64,000 nt of DNA from contig NZ_JBITGZ010000010.1 in assembly GCF_044457565.1 (NCBI RefSeq), positions 62,001-126,000 of the forward strand, in the 5' to 3' direction. Source of the DNA: Kitasatospora sp044457565 (GTDB lineage Bacteria > Actinomycetota > Actinomycetes > Streptomycetales > Streptomycetaceae). The position numbers and the translations under genes are program-made. The notes under the pieces are model-generated. The model had not been told where the DNA came from. It saw only the letters and a list, made by a program, of their open reading frames with translations, and made no database searches. Position 1 is the stretch's first letter. The number at the start of each line of letters is the position of its first letter. Of this stretch, positions 51,202-58,974 are shown piece by piece.

Positions 51202-52439
51202 ACGACGCCGAGGTGCTGTTGATGGTGGACGACCGGCCGTCGTCCTTCACCCGCTACGCGGCCCGGGCGCTGCCCGATCGGCTGGTCCTGCTGCGGTTCG
51301 CCGGGACGCGGCCGGACCTGCCGGAGGACTATCTCCTCGAAACCGCGCATCTGCCCGCCTTCTGGGTGCGCGAGGGCGTGCCGCAGGCGCAGGAGGCACG
51401 GCGGTACCGGGGGTGGGCGGCCGGTCTGCCCGTACCCCCGACCCGGTTCTGCAACCCGTCGGAGCCCAGGCAGGCCGCGGCCCAACGGTTCGCGCAGCTC
51501 GCCGGCCTGCCGCATCTGACCGAGCAGCAGGTGACCCTGGTCCGGGACAAGGCCGCCATGAAGGCGCGGTTTCGGGAACTGGGCCTGCGGACGGCGGAGT
51601 TCGCGCGGGTGCGGTCGACCGACGACGTCGAGCGGTTCGCCGGCCGGCACGGCTGGCCGGTGGTCCTCAAGCCGGTCGACTCGTTCGCCTGCGTGGACAC
51701 CCACCGGCTCGCCGGGCCGGGCGAGCTCGCCGCGATCGACCTCGGCACGCGGGACTGGATGGTGGAGGAGCACCTCGGCGGTACCGAGTGGGAGGTGTGC
51801 GCGCTCATCCTGGACGGCGAGGTCCTGGACGCCTGGCCGAGCGCGATGCCCTGCCGCCCGCTGGACATCGTCGACGGCGCGATGAACGCCAACATCAGCG
51901 TCGGCACCGGCGAGAGCCCACCGGTCGACCTGCGGGCACTGGTCCAGCGCATCGTCACCGGGATGGGCGTGGACCACGGTTACGCGCACATGGAGTTCTT
52001 CCTGATCGACGGTGAGGTGTACGCGGGCGAGATCGGCGTGCGGCTCGCAGGCTGCGAGATTCCCGCCAACCACGGTCACGCGTACGGCTTCGACGTCTTC
52101 GGTGCCACCCTGGCGGTCTATCTCGGCCGCCGTCCGGAGCTGGAGTACCGCGAGCGCCGCTGTGCGGGCGACCTGCTGCTGCCGCTGCCCGGCTCCGGGA
52201 CGATCCGGCGGATCACGTCCCGGGAGGAGATCCTGGGGATGCCCGGGGTCGTCGACGCCGTGCTGAAGGTCGGTACCGGCGATCCGGTGACGGCCCGTCG
52301 GGCTTCGCACAACGCCTCGGGGTACGCCCATGTCGTGGGAACGTCGGTCGAGGAGGTGGAGCGTCGTATGCGCGAGGTGCTCGACCGGTTCACGATCGAG
52401 GTCGTCCCGGCACAGGAGGCCGACGCCGTCCCCGCCTGA
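51198..52439 (+). CDS. blsI: ATP-grasp amide ligase, BlsI-like
   Basis: A 413-residue ATP-grasp enzyme. ATP-binding elements: VRDKAAMKARFRELGL, VVLKPVDSFACVDTHRL, WMVEEHLGGTEWEVCALILDGEV, and the metal-binding end HMEFFLIDGEVYAGEIGVRLAG. Such ligases form amides through acyl-phosphates, which fits joining beta-arginine to the 4'-amine of cytosinine. In the bls cluster the gene at this position is assigned to this condensation. GTG 51198 overlaps the preceding stop. Confidence 0.82.
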   Translation: MNDAEVLLMVDDRPSSFTRYAARALPDRLVLLRFAGTRPDLPEDYLLETAHLPAFWVREGVPQAQEARRYRGWAAGLPVPPTRFCNPSEPRQAAAQRFAQLAGLPHLTEQQVTLVRDKAAMKARFRELGLRTAEFARVRSTDDVERFAGRHGWPVVLKPVDSFACVDTHRLAGPGELAAIDLGTRDWMVEEHLGGTEWEVCALILDGEVLDAWPSAMPCRPLDIVDGAMNANISVGTGESPPVDLRALVQRIVTGMGVDHGYAHMEFFLIDGEVYAGEIGVRLAGCEIPANHGHAYGFDVFGATLAVYLGRRPELEYRERRCAGDLLLPLPGSGTIRRITSREEILGMPGVVDAVLKVGTGDPVTARRASHNASGYAHVVGTSVEEVERRMREVLDRFTIEVVPAQEADAVPA

Positions 52440-52523
52440 CCCCCGCCCGTGCCGCCCGCGCGAGCGACGGCACGGCACCCGACTCCGCCGCCCCGGGCGG
52501 CCACGGAACGGAGACCCGACCAC

Positions 52524-53753
52524 GTGACCAGCGGCCTGCCCCGTCGCTTCCTCGACCTGCTCACACGTCCCCGGGTGGCCGGCCCGGCCTGGTGGAGCCT
52601 CGTCTCCAGGCTGCCGGTCTACCTGATGTCGCTGGCCATCGTGCTGACGGTCCGTGAGCAGGGCGGCAGTTACGCCCAGGCCGGCCTGGTCGCTGCGCTG
52701 TACACACTGGGGATGGCCCTCGGCAGCCCGCTGATCGCCCGCCGCCTCGACCGTAGCGGCCGATCGGCGGTGCTGACCGCGACCGCCTTCGCCTACCCGG
52801 CGGCGCTCGCCGTCCTGGTGTGGGCGACCCGCCCGGGCGGCTGGGCGCAGCCCGTGGCCGCGGTCGTCGCCGGGGTGGTGCTGCCGCCCGCGAACGCCTG
52901 TATGCGCTCGCTCTGGGCGCGGCTGCCGCTCCAGGAGGAGGAACGCGAGACGGCCTACCTCTGGGAGGCGCTGCTCACGGAGGTCCTGGTGATCGGTGCG
53001 CCGCTGATGCTGGCGGCGCTGATGCTGGTCGGCTCGGCGGGCATGGCGCTGACGGCGGTCGCGGTGGTGGGCGGCGTGGGCACGCTCGGGCTCGCGCACA
53101 CCCGACTGCCGGTCGGCACCGAAGGCGCCCCGGTGGCCGCTCCGAAGGAGCCGCGCCATCCACTCGGCCCGCTGCGGGAGCCGGCCCTGCTGGCACTGAC
53201 CGGCATCATGGCCCTCTCCGCGGTACCCATCGGTCTGCTGACCCTGGCGATCCCGGCCTTCGTCGCCCGGCACGGGGCGCCGGGCGACGCGGGCGTGGTG
53301 TACGCGTGCTGGGGGGTCGGCAGCGCGCTGGGTGCCCTGTGGCTCGGCCGCTCCCAGTCCCAGGTGGCCCCCCAGGTGCGCTTCCCGCGCCTGCTGCTGG
53401 CCTACGCCCTCGGGACCGGGCTGACGCTGCTCGCCGGCTCCCAGCTGGGCCTGGCCGTGGCACTCACGGTGGGCAGCGTGCCCATCGCCCTGGTCTCCGC
53501 CAGTGAGATGAGCCTGGTGAGCGGCATCGCCGACGGACGGTCCATGGCGGAGGCGTTCACCTGGGCGTCGCTGGCCACCGTACTGGGCGACGCCGTGGGC
53601 CAGCAGGCCGGCGGGCTGCTGATGGACCCGTTCGGGCCGCGGGCGGTCTTCGCCGTGGCGACCGGAACCGCCCTGGCCGCCGCCGGGCTGGCCTTCGCCT
53701 GCCGGGGGCTACTGACCCGGCAGGTGGCACCGGCCGTGGAGTGTGCGGCATGA
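52524..53753 (+). CDS. MFS exporter of the nucleoside cluster (BlsJ position)
   Basis: A 409-residue 12-TM major facilitator: VYLMSLAIVLTVREQGGSYAQAGLVAALYTLGMALGSPLIARRLDRSGR contains the first two helices and motif A. It lies within the cluster, after the ligase, so it is expected to export the antibiotic or its aminoacylated form and to help resistance. GTG 52524 with GGAG 10 nt upstream. Confidence 0.82.
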   Translation: MTSGLPRRFLDLLTRPRVAGPAWWSLVSRLPVYLMSLAIVLTVREQGGSYAQAGLVAALYTLGMALGSPLIARRLDRSGRSAVLTATAFAYPAALAVLVWATRPGGWAQPVAAVVAGVVLPPANACMRSLWARLPLQEEERETAYLWEALLTEVLVIGAPLMLAALMLVGSAGMALTAVAVVGGVGTLGLAHTRLPVGTEGAPVAAPKEPRHPLGPLREPALLALTGIMALSAVPIGLLTLAIPAFVARHGAPGDAGVVYACWGVGSALGALWLGRSQSQVAPQVRFPRLLLAYALGTGLTLLAGSQLGLAVALTVGSVPIALVSASEMSLVSGIADGRSMAEAFTWASLATVLGDAVGQQAGGLLMDPFGPRAVFAVATGTALAAAGLAFACRGLLTRQVAPAVECAA

Positions 53754-53871
53754 CGGCCGGGCCCACCGTCCGCGGCCCCCCGTCGGCCCGTTCGCCCGTC
53801 GTCGGCTCGCGCGCGCAGCCGCTCCCCTTCCCTCCCGCCCTCCCGGCGCGGACAACGCGAGGTGGTCCACC

Positions 53872-55755
53872 ATGAATGCCGCCCTCACCGACCAGCGGCC
53901 CGACCGGCCGTCCGGGTCGGCTCCCCTGTTCCGTCCGGTCACCCGGCAGGAGTTACCGCAGGCGGTCCGGGAGTTCCTGGACTCCCCCCAGCTCCTGGCG
54001 GTGCCGGTCCCGACCGAGGACCGCGCCGATCTGGCGCAGAGCGTCGAGCTCGCCGGCCGGCTGTACGGCGGCCTGCGCAAGCCGCACCCGCTGGACGTCG
54101 GGATCGTCCTTGGCGAGGCGCAACTGCCCGAAGGGCTCGCGGAGCTGGCCCGCCCGCTCGCCCGGACGTGGGTGGCCGAGGAGGAGCTGGCCGACGTCAC
54201 GGCGTTCCAGGCCCGGCACAGCGGCTCGCTGCTGGTCGTCGGCTGCTACGACCGGCTCACCCTCGACCCGGTGCGGGCCCTGCTGATGGCGACCTATCGC
54301 GGCCCGCGGCACGGACTGACACTGCTGAGCGGCCGGGACGGCGCCTCGGTCGTCTGGAACGTGGCCAAGCAGTACGCGGAGCCGGCCCTCGACATCGACG
54401 CACTCGGCCTCTTCACCGACACCGACCGGCCGCCCAGGCTGCCCGGCGTCCAGGTGTTCGACGACCGCGACTTCGACCGTTCGGACATCCAGGCGGAGAT
54501 CCTGGGCACCCGGTGGCGGCGGGTGGCCTTCCAGGGACACGGCAAGGACGACAGCGTCAACCTCGGCGAGTTCACCATCTGCGGCCTCAACGGCTCGGCT
54601 CCGGCCAGGCCCGGGCTGCTCGGCCCGCGCTGCGCGTACGGACTGCCCTGCTACAAGCCGGAGGACAAGCTGGTCCCCCTCAACCGGGTGGAGGCCGTGG
54701 AGCTGGTGCTCAGCGCGTGCAACAGCGGCCCGCTCGCGGACCTCGCCCTGTACGACCCCAAGTACCAGCTGCTGTTGAACGCCCTCGACGGCCCGGCCCG
54801 CACGGTGGTCTCGGCCGTGTCAGTGCACGACTCCGACCGGCCGGAGAACGTCGCCTGGATGCACGGCGCCCTCATCGGCGCGGACTCCGTCGACACCCTC
54901 AACGCCAGTCTGGCGGGCTCGCACCCCTACCCGGCGTTCATGCGCTTCGGACTCCCGGGGGCACCGCAGGACACGCCGGCGCCGCCGGCGCCGGCGGACC
55001 ACCGCCCCGACCCGCTGCTGCTCACCGTGGGCGGCCGACTCACCGCCTACCTCGCTTCGGACCTGCTCCCGCACAACCACCCGCTGCGGCCCCGGCTGGC
55101 CAAACTGGCCCGGAAGGTCGATCTCTGGGTGGCCAGGCCCACCCATCTCGCCGACCAGTCGCCCGAGCAGATCGACGCCTCGCTCACGGCGGACCTCCAG
55201 TCCCTCGACCATGTGATCACCGAGCAGGTCGCGGCCTGCCCCGAGACCGAGCTGATGAACTACCCGGCGCACTTCGGCGACCGCAGCAGCCTGGACCCGC
55301 AGGTCACGGAGGTCACCTGCCACTGCGGCCGCCCCGCGCAGGAGTTCACCCGGCGGGGCCTGCTCCCGCACGTCCTGGACACCATCTGCGCCGTCTGCAT
55401 GCGGTGCGGCGATGTCACCTTCCGCATTCCGGACGCCCCCGCACTGCTCGCCCACGCCGCGGACGAGGTCGAGCAGGGCGGGGTGCTGGAGGTACGGGCC
55501 ACGGTCACCCCGGCCCGGCCCGGCCCGGTACGGCTGGGCCTCTTCGTGCCGAGCTACCTGCGCGAGGACACGACCGTGGAACCGGTGACGACCAAGGTCA
55601 GGCTCGCCGGCGAGCGGGCCGAGGACATCGCGTTCCGGGTGCGGTTCGCCCCCGACACGGCCCCGCAAGCCTACTACTTCACGGTGTTCGCCGTGCAGGA
55701 CCTCGCCGTCTCGACGGCCCGGCGCCACTTCGGGGTCGTCCCTCGCAGCGACTGA
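53872..55755 (+). CDS. CHAT-domain (clan CD cysteine peptidase fold) protein with zinc ribbon, BlsK position
   Basis: A 627-residue protein. The CHAT-type core has His223 in VAFQGHGKDD and Cys283 in VLSACNSG, followed by GPARTVVSAVSVHDSDRPENVAWMHGAL, the classic end of the fold. From about residue 470 a zinc-ribbon-like set of cysteines appears (TCHCGRPAQEF, then ICAVCMRCGD). The last 100 residues form an immunoglobulin-like beta region (GVLEVRATVTPARPGPVRLGLF). In the blasticidin S pathway the enzyme at this place, BlsK, is reported to leucylate the intermediate; a CHAT fold for that has not been described to my knowledge. Alternatives: peptidase or scaffold. Codon 28 is TTA, so translation may need bldA tRNA. 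ATG 53872 with GAGGTGG upstream. Confidence 0.75.
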   Translation: MNAALTDQRPDRPSGSAPLFRPVTRQELPQAVREFLDSPQLLAVPVPTEDRADLAQSVELAGRLYGGLRKPHPLDVGIVLGEAQLPEGLAELARPLARTWVAEEELADVTAFQARHSGSLLVVGCYDRLTLDPVRALLMATYRGPRHGLTLLSGRDGASVVWNVAKQYAEPALDIDALGLFTDTDRPPRLPGVQVFDDRDFDRSDIQAEILGTRWRRVAFQGHGKDDSVNLGEFTICGLNGSAPARPGLLGPRCAYGLPCYKPEDKLVPLNRVEAVELVLSACNSGPLADLALYDPKYQLLLNALDGPARTVVSAVSVHDSDRPENVAWMHGALIGADSVDTLNASLAGSHPYPAFMRFGLPGAPQDTPAPPAPADHRPDPLLLTVGGRLTAYLASDLLPHNHPLRPRLAKLARKVDLWVARPTHLADQSPEQIDASLTADLQSLDHVITEQVAACPETELMNYPAHFGDRSSLDPQVTEVTCHCGRPAQEFTRRGLLPHVLDTICAVCMRCGDVTFRIPDAPALLAHAADEVEQGGVLEVRATVTPARPGPVRLGLFVPSYLREDTTVEPVTTKVRLAGERAEDIAFRVRFAPDTAPQAYYFTVFAVQDLAVSTARRHFGVVPRSD

Positions 55756-55800
55756 CACACCCGCACCACCTGACCCACCCATACCGCCTGACCCACCCAC
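55753..55800 (+). repeat. C-rich direct repeat before the methyltransferase gene
   Basis: CCTGACCCACCCA occurs twice, in the two 18-bp halves 55765-55782 and 55783-55800, after a diverged copy near 55753. Purine-poor, unstructured spacer between two cluster genes. Confidence 0.7.
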
Positions 55801-55817
55801 AACCCGCAGGGAGAACC

Positions 55818-56468
55818 ATGGAGAGCCAGAGCGTCGCGGAGCGGGGTACCACCCCCCAGGACAAGCCGGCGATCGAACTGATCGAGCAGAACGGCGAGGT
55901 GACCCTCAGCATCGGCGGCGAGCAGGCCATGCAGGCCTGGGAGCGGGACCTGATGTGGGCCAGCGCCGACATGCTCTGCGAGTACGGCCGGGACTTCTAC
56001 GAGGTAGGGCTGGGACTCGGCCTGTCCGCGCTGCGCATCGCCGGCAACCCGGCGACCCGGCGCCACACCGTGCTGGAACTCTTCGACGAGGTCGAGGACC
56101 TGTTCCGGGCCCGGCACCCGCAGGTGCCCGACAACCTCACCGTCGAGCGCGGCGACTTCTTCCAGCGGGTCTTCGAGCTGCCCTCCGAGAGCATCGACGG
56201 GATGTTCTTCGACCCGGCCCTCGACATGGAGGTCTGGACGGACGCCGAACTGTGGGCCAGGACCATGCCGGAGGTCGTCCGGGTGCTGCGTCCCGGCGGT
56301 GTGTTCATCCCGTTCTTCAGCACCAAGCCGGAGCTGCGCTGGCAGTACCTTCCGCACTTCCGCTCGATCCGGGTCGAACGGCACCCGTTCGTCGCGTACG
56401 ACACCACCGAGTACACCCACGGCGGCACCACCGGCGACGCCTTCATCCAGTGCTTCCTCAAGGACTGA
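55818..56468 (+). CDS. blsL: Guanidino N-methyltransferase, BlsL-like
   Basis: A 216-residue class I methyltransferase related to guanidinoacetate methyltransferases: WERDLMWASADMLCEYGRDFYEVGLGLGLSALRIA (motif I with conserved Trp-Met), TVLELFDEVEDLF, and MFFDPALDME (Asp-Pro motif). BlsL methylates the delta-nitrogen of the beta-arginine guanidine in blasticidin S. Starts at ATG 55818 with GCAGGGAG upstream. Confidence 0.83.
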   Translation: MESQSVAERGTTPQDKPAIELIEQNGEVTLSIGGEQAMQAWERDLMWASADMLCEYGRDFYEVGLGLGLSALRIAGNPATRRHTVLELFDEVEDLFRARHPQVPDNLTVERGDFFQRVFELPSESIDGMFFDPALDMEVWTDAELWARTMPEVVRVLRPGGVFIPFFSTKPELRWQYLPHFRSIRVERHPFVAYDTTEYTHGGTTGDAFIQCFLKD

Positions 56469-56554
56469 CCCGGCCCGCCGCCTTCAGCCCACGCCCGCCC
56501 GCCGGTCGGCCCTCACCCGACACCGCTCACCGGCGCTGCTCCGGAGGTATCCCC

Positions 56555-57073
56555 ATGACCATCACGCTGCCCCATGACTCCCGCCCTGACCTGGGCATCC
56601 GTTCGATCTTCCTCGCCGGCCCGTTCATCCAGCTCCTGGATCCGGAGACCGGAGAGATGCCGGCCGATGCCCGGGCCCCGTTCGACGTCCTGATCAAGCA
56701 CTTCGAGGCGCAGGGAATCTCCGTGCACAACGCCCATCGCCGCGAGGCGTGGGGTGCGGAACTGATGCGGCCGGAGCAGTGCACCCGGCTTGACCAGGAC
56801 GAGATCCGCAAGGCCGACGTCTTCGTCGCCCTGCCTGGTCATCCGGCCTCCCCGGGCACCCACATCGAGATCGGCTGGGCCAGCGCCTTCGACAAGCCGA
56901 TCGTCCTGCTGCTGGAACGCGGCAGGGAGTACACCTTCCTGGTCCAGGGCCTGCACACGGTGGCATCGGTGGAGTACGTGGTCCACTCCGACGTCGCCGC
57001 CTGCCTGCCTGCCGTCGACCGGGCGGTAGACCTGGCGGTGCTGCGGCAGCGGGAGGGCAACGGCGGTCGGTGA
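56555..57073 (+). CDS. blsM: CMP N-glycosidase (cytosine-releasing), BlsM/MilB-like
   Basis: A 172-residue nucleoside 2-deoxyribosyltransferase-fold hydrolase: SIFLAGPFIQL, NAHRREAWGAELM, RLDQDEIRKADVFVALPG and SPGTHIEIGWASA, with the catalytic Glu expected in HIEIG. MilB and BlsM cut CMP into cytosine and ribose 5-phosphate, supplying the base. GGAGG 7 nt before ATG 56555. Last biosynthetic gene before the aminopeptidase. Confidence 0.86.
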   Translation: MTITLPHDSRPDLGIRSIFLAGPFIQLLDPETGEMPADARAPFDVLIKHFEAQGISVHNAHRREAWGAELMRPEQCTRLDQDEIRKADVFVALPGHPASPGTHIEIGWASAFDKPIVLLLERGREYTFLVQGLHTVASVEYVVHSDVAACLPAVDRAVDLAVLRQREGNGGR

Positions 57074-57157
57074 CCGGACGAGCGCCCCGGGCTCCGGCCT
57101 CGGCCGGAGCCGGAGCCTCCTGCACGCGGCCCGGCCGCCGACTCCCGAGGAGAACTG

Positions 57158-58525
57158 ATGAGCAGGTCCGCTCGGCTCCTGGCAGCCGTCCTCGCGTGCT
57201 TCGCGCTGATCGCCACCACCACGGGCGGCGCTCCACCCGGCAACGGGCGGCGTGCCGAGCCGGACCGGACGCCGGCCTCGGCCGCCTACACGGTCGAGCT
57301 GACCGGCGACTCCTCCGGAGGCGACTGGTCCGGGCACGAGCACGTGAGCTTCACCAATGTCTCGGCGGAGCCGCTCCACGAGATCTTCCTGAGGCTGTGG
57401 GGCAACGCCCACGGGGGCTGCTCGGCACCGTCCGTCACCGTGACGCACCTGGCCGGGGCCGCCGCGGGCGAGCTCTCGGTCGGGTGCACCGCGCTGCGGA
57501 TCGCCCTGCCGGCCCCGCTCGGTCCCGGCGGGCGCCACAGTGTCGGCTTCGACCTCACCATCCGGGCCCCCGAACTCAAGGACAGCGCCGGGCGGTTCGG
57601 GCGGCACGGGGCGTACAGCTACTTCGGCAACGCCCTGCCGGTGCTCGCGATCCGGGACACCGCCGGCTGGCACCTCGACCCGTTCACCGACACCGGGGAG
57701 TCCTTCTACGCGCTGGCTGGCGACTTCACCGTCGCGCTCGACCATCCGGCCGTCCTGGGGGTGCCCGCCACCGGCGGCTCAGCCGACACCCCGGGCTCCG
57801 CCGGACGAACCGTCACCACGGCGACCGCCCGACGGGTGCGTGACTTCGCCTGGGCCGCGGGCCCGTTCGACACCGTCTCCAGGGTCTCCGCAGGCGGGGT
57901 CACGATCAACGTCCACACCGTGGCCGGCGTCGGTGCGGCGGACGCTCAGGCGGTGCTGGCCACCGCCGAGTCCGCGATGGACACGCACGCCCGCGCGTTC
58001 GGCGCCTACCCGTACCCGGAGCTGGACGCCGTCCTGGACAACGACCTCTGGTTCAGCGGCATGGAATACCCGGGGTTCGTCCTGGACCGGGTGAACACGA
58101 CCGCGCTCATCCACGAGATCGCCCACCAGTGGTGGTACGGCATCGTCGGAGACGACCAGTACCACCAGCCCTGGCTGGACGAATCGTTCGCCGAGTACGC
58201 CACCGACCTGGGACGCGGTCGGGACGGGGCGGACTGCTGGAGCACCGTCGTGTGGGCATCGCCGCAGGAACGGATCACCAACGGCATGGCGTACTGGGAC
58301 GATCACCCGGAACGGTACGAGGACGTCGTCTACGACTACGGCGCGTGCGCGCTGCACGACCTGCGGCGGCTGATCGGAGCCGACGCGATGACCCGCCTGC
58401 TCCGCGGCTACGCGCGCGTCCACTGGTACGGCGTGAGCAGCACCCCCGCTTTCAAGGCCGCCGCCCAGGCCGCCACCACCGAGGACCTGACACCGTTCTG
58501 GGCCGCCCACCGGATCGATGCCTGA
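57158..58525 (+). CDS. Secreted M1-family aminopeptidase
   Basis: A 455-residue exported metallopeptidase. Signal peptide about 1-24 (RLLAAVLACFALIATT). Catalytic site: WFSGMEYPG (GxMEN equivalent), H319-E-I-A-H323 and Glu342 exactly 18 residues after the second His, and a Tyr in YDYGACALHDL. Short for M1: the C-terminal helical repeat domain of PepN is missing. Located 84 bp after blsM, same strand, before a strong terminator, so it reads as the last gene of the cluster. In blasticidin S producers an M1 peptidase (PepN) removes an N-leucyl group from the final intermediate; here an exported version is in the cluster. Starts at ATG 57158 (GAGGAGAACTG upstream). Confidence 0.86.
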   Translation: MSRSARLLAAVLACFALIATTTGGAPPGNGRRAEPDRTPASAAYTVELTGDSSGGDWSGHEHVSFTNVSAEPLHEIFLRLWGNAHGGCSAPSVTVTHLAGAAAGELSVGCTALRIALPAPLGPGGRHSVGFDLTIRAPELKDSAGRFGRHGAYSYFGNALPVLAIRDTAGWHLDPFTDTGESFYALAGDFTVALDHPAVLGVPATGGSADTPGSAGRTVTTATARRVRDFAWAAGPFDTVSRVSAGGVTINVHTVAGVGAADAQAVLATAESAMDTHARAFGAYPYPELDAVLDNDLWFSGMEYPGFVLDRVNTTALIHEIAHQWWYGIVGDDQYHQPWLDESFAEYATDLGRGRDGADCWSTVVWASPQERITNGMAYWDDHPERYEDVVYDYGACALHDLRRLIGADAMTRLLRGYARVHWYGVSSTPAFKAAAQAATTEDLTPFWAAHRIDA

Positions 58526-58562
58526 CCGAATCGGCCGCGGGCGGCGGCTGAGTTCGTCGCAA

Positions 58563-58602
58563 CACTCTCCTCCTTCCCGTGCCGATGGGAAGGAGGAGAG
58601 TG
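58563..58602. terminator. Perfect 16-bp hairpin closing the nucleoside cluster
   Basis: CACTCTCCTCCTTCCC (58563-58578) pairs exactly with GGGAAGGAGGAGAGTG (58587-58602) around an 8-nt loop, between convergent operons. It also serves the minus-strand redox operon and marks a clear boundary. Confidence 0.88.
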
Positions 58603-58620
58603 CCCGCCGGGCGGTCGCGG

Positions 58621-58974
58621 TCAGCCGATGGCGGCTCCCCGGACGAAGCCGGCGAAGCGGTCGGCGAACTCGGCGCTGACGTAGAGTCTGTTGTCGTTCT
58701 GGACGAACAGGTCGAGGTGCTTCTCCAGCCAGTCCGTGAAGATCTTGCCCGTCCGGTGGTCGTCGAAGGCCTGACGGCTCGTCCAGGCGCCCATGAAGAT
58801 CACCTCGTTCGGGGTGGGCGGCGGCAGGGAGCCCGTCACCTCGGCGGTGTGCAGGCAGTACATGAGGGTGTCGGGCTCGCCGTCCTTCACCTGCTGCACC
58901 AGGTCCTTCAGGGCGGCCACCGCCTCCTGCTCGCGGCCGGGCAGGCACCACCACTTCGTGACGACGGAGATCAC
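58621..58974 (-). CDS. Antibiotic biosynthesis monooxygenase (ABM)-family protein
   Basis: A 117-residue ferredoxin-like dimeric alpha-beta barrel: VVTKWWCLPGREQEAVAALKDLVQQV, MYCLHTAEV, FMGAWTSRQAFDDHRTGKIFTDWLEKHLDLF. Members are cofactor-free monooxygenases or heme/quinone-related enzymes; the substrate is unknown. GTG start overlaps the upstream gene's TGA (GTGA), so it is the coupled last gene of the minus-strand redox operon. Confidence 0.83.
   Translation of the reverse strand: MISVVTKWWCLPGREQEAVAALKDLVQQVKDGEPDTLMYCLHTAEVTGSLPPPTPNEVIFMGAWTSRQAFDDHRTGKIFTDWLEKHLDLFVQNDNRLYVSAEFADRFAGFVRGAAIG

Noticed and set aside
45442..57073. Mildiomycin or hydroxymethylcytosine pathway
   Set aside because: No thymidylate synthase-like CMP hydroxymethylase (MilA type) was found in the cluster.
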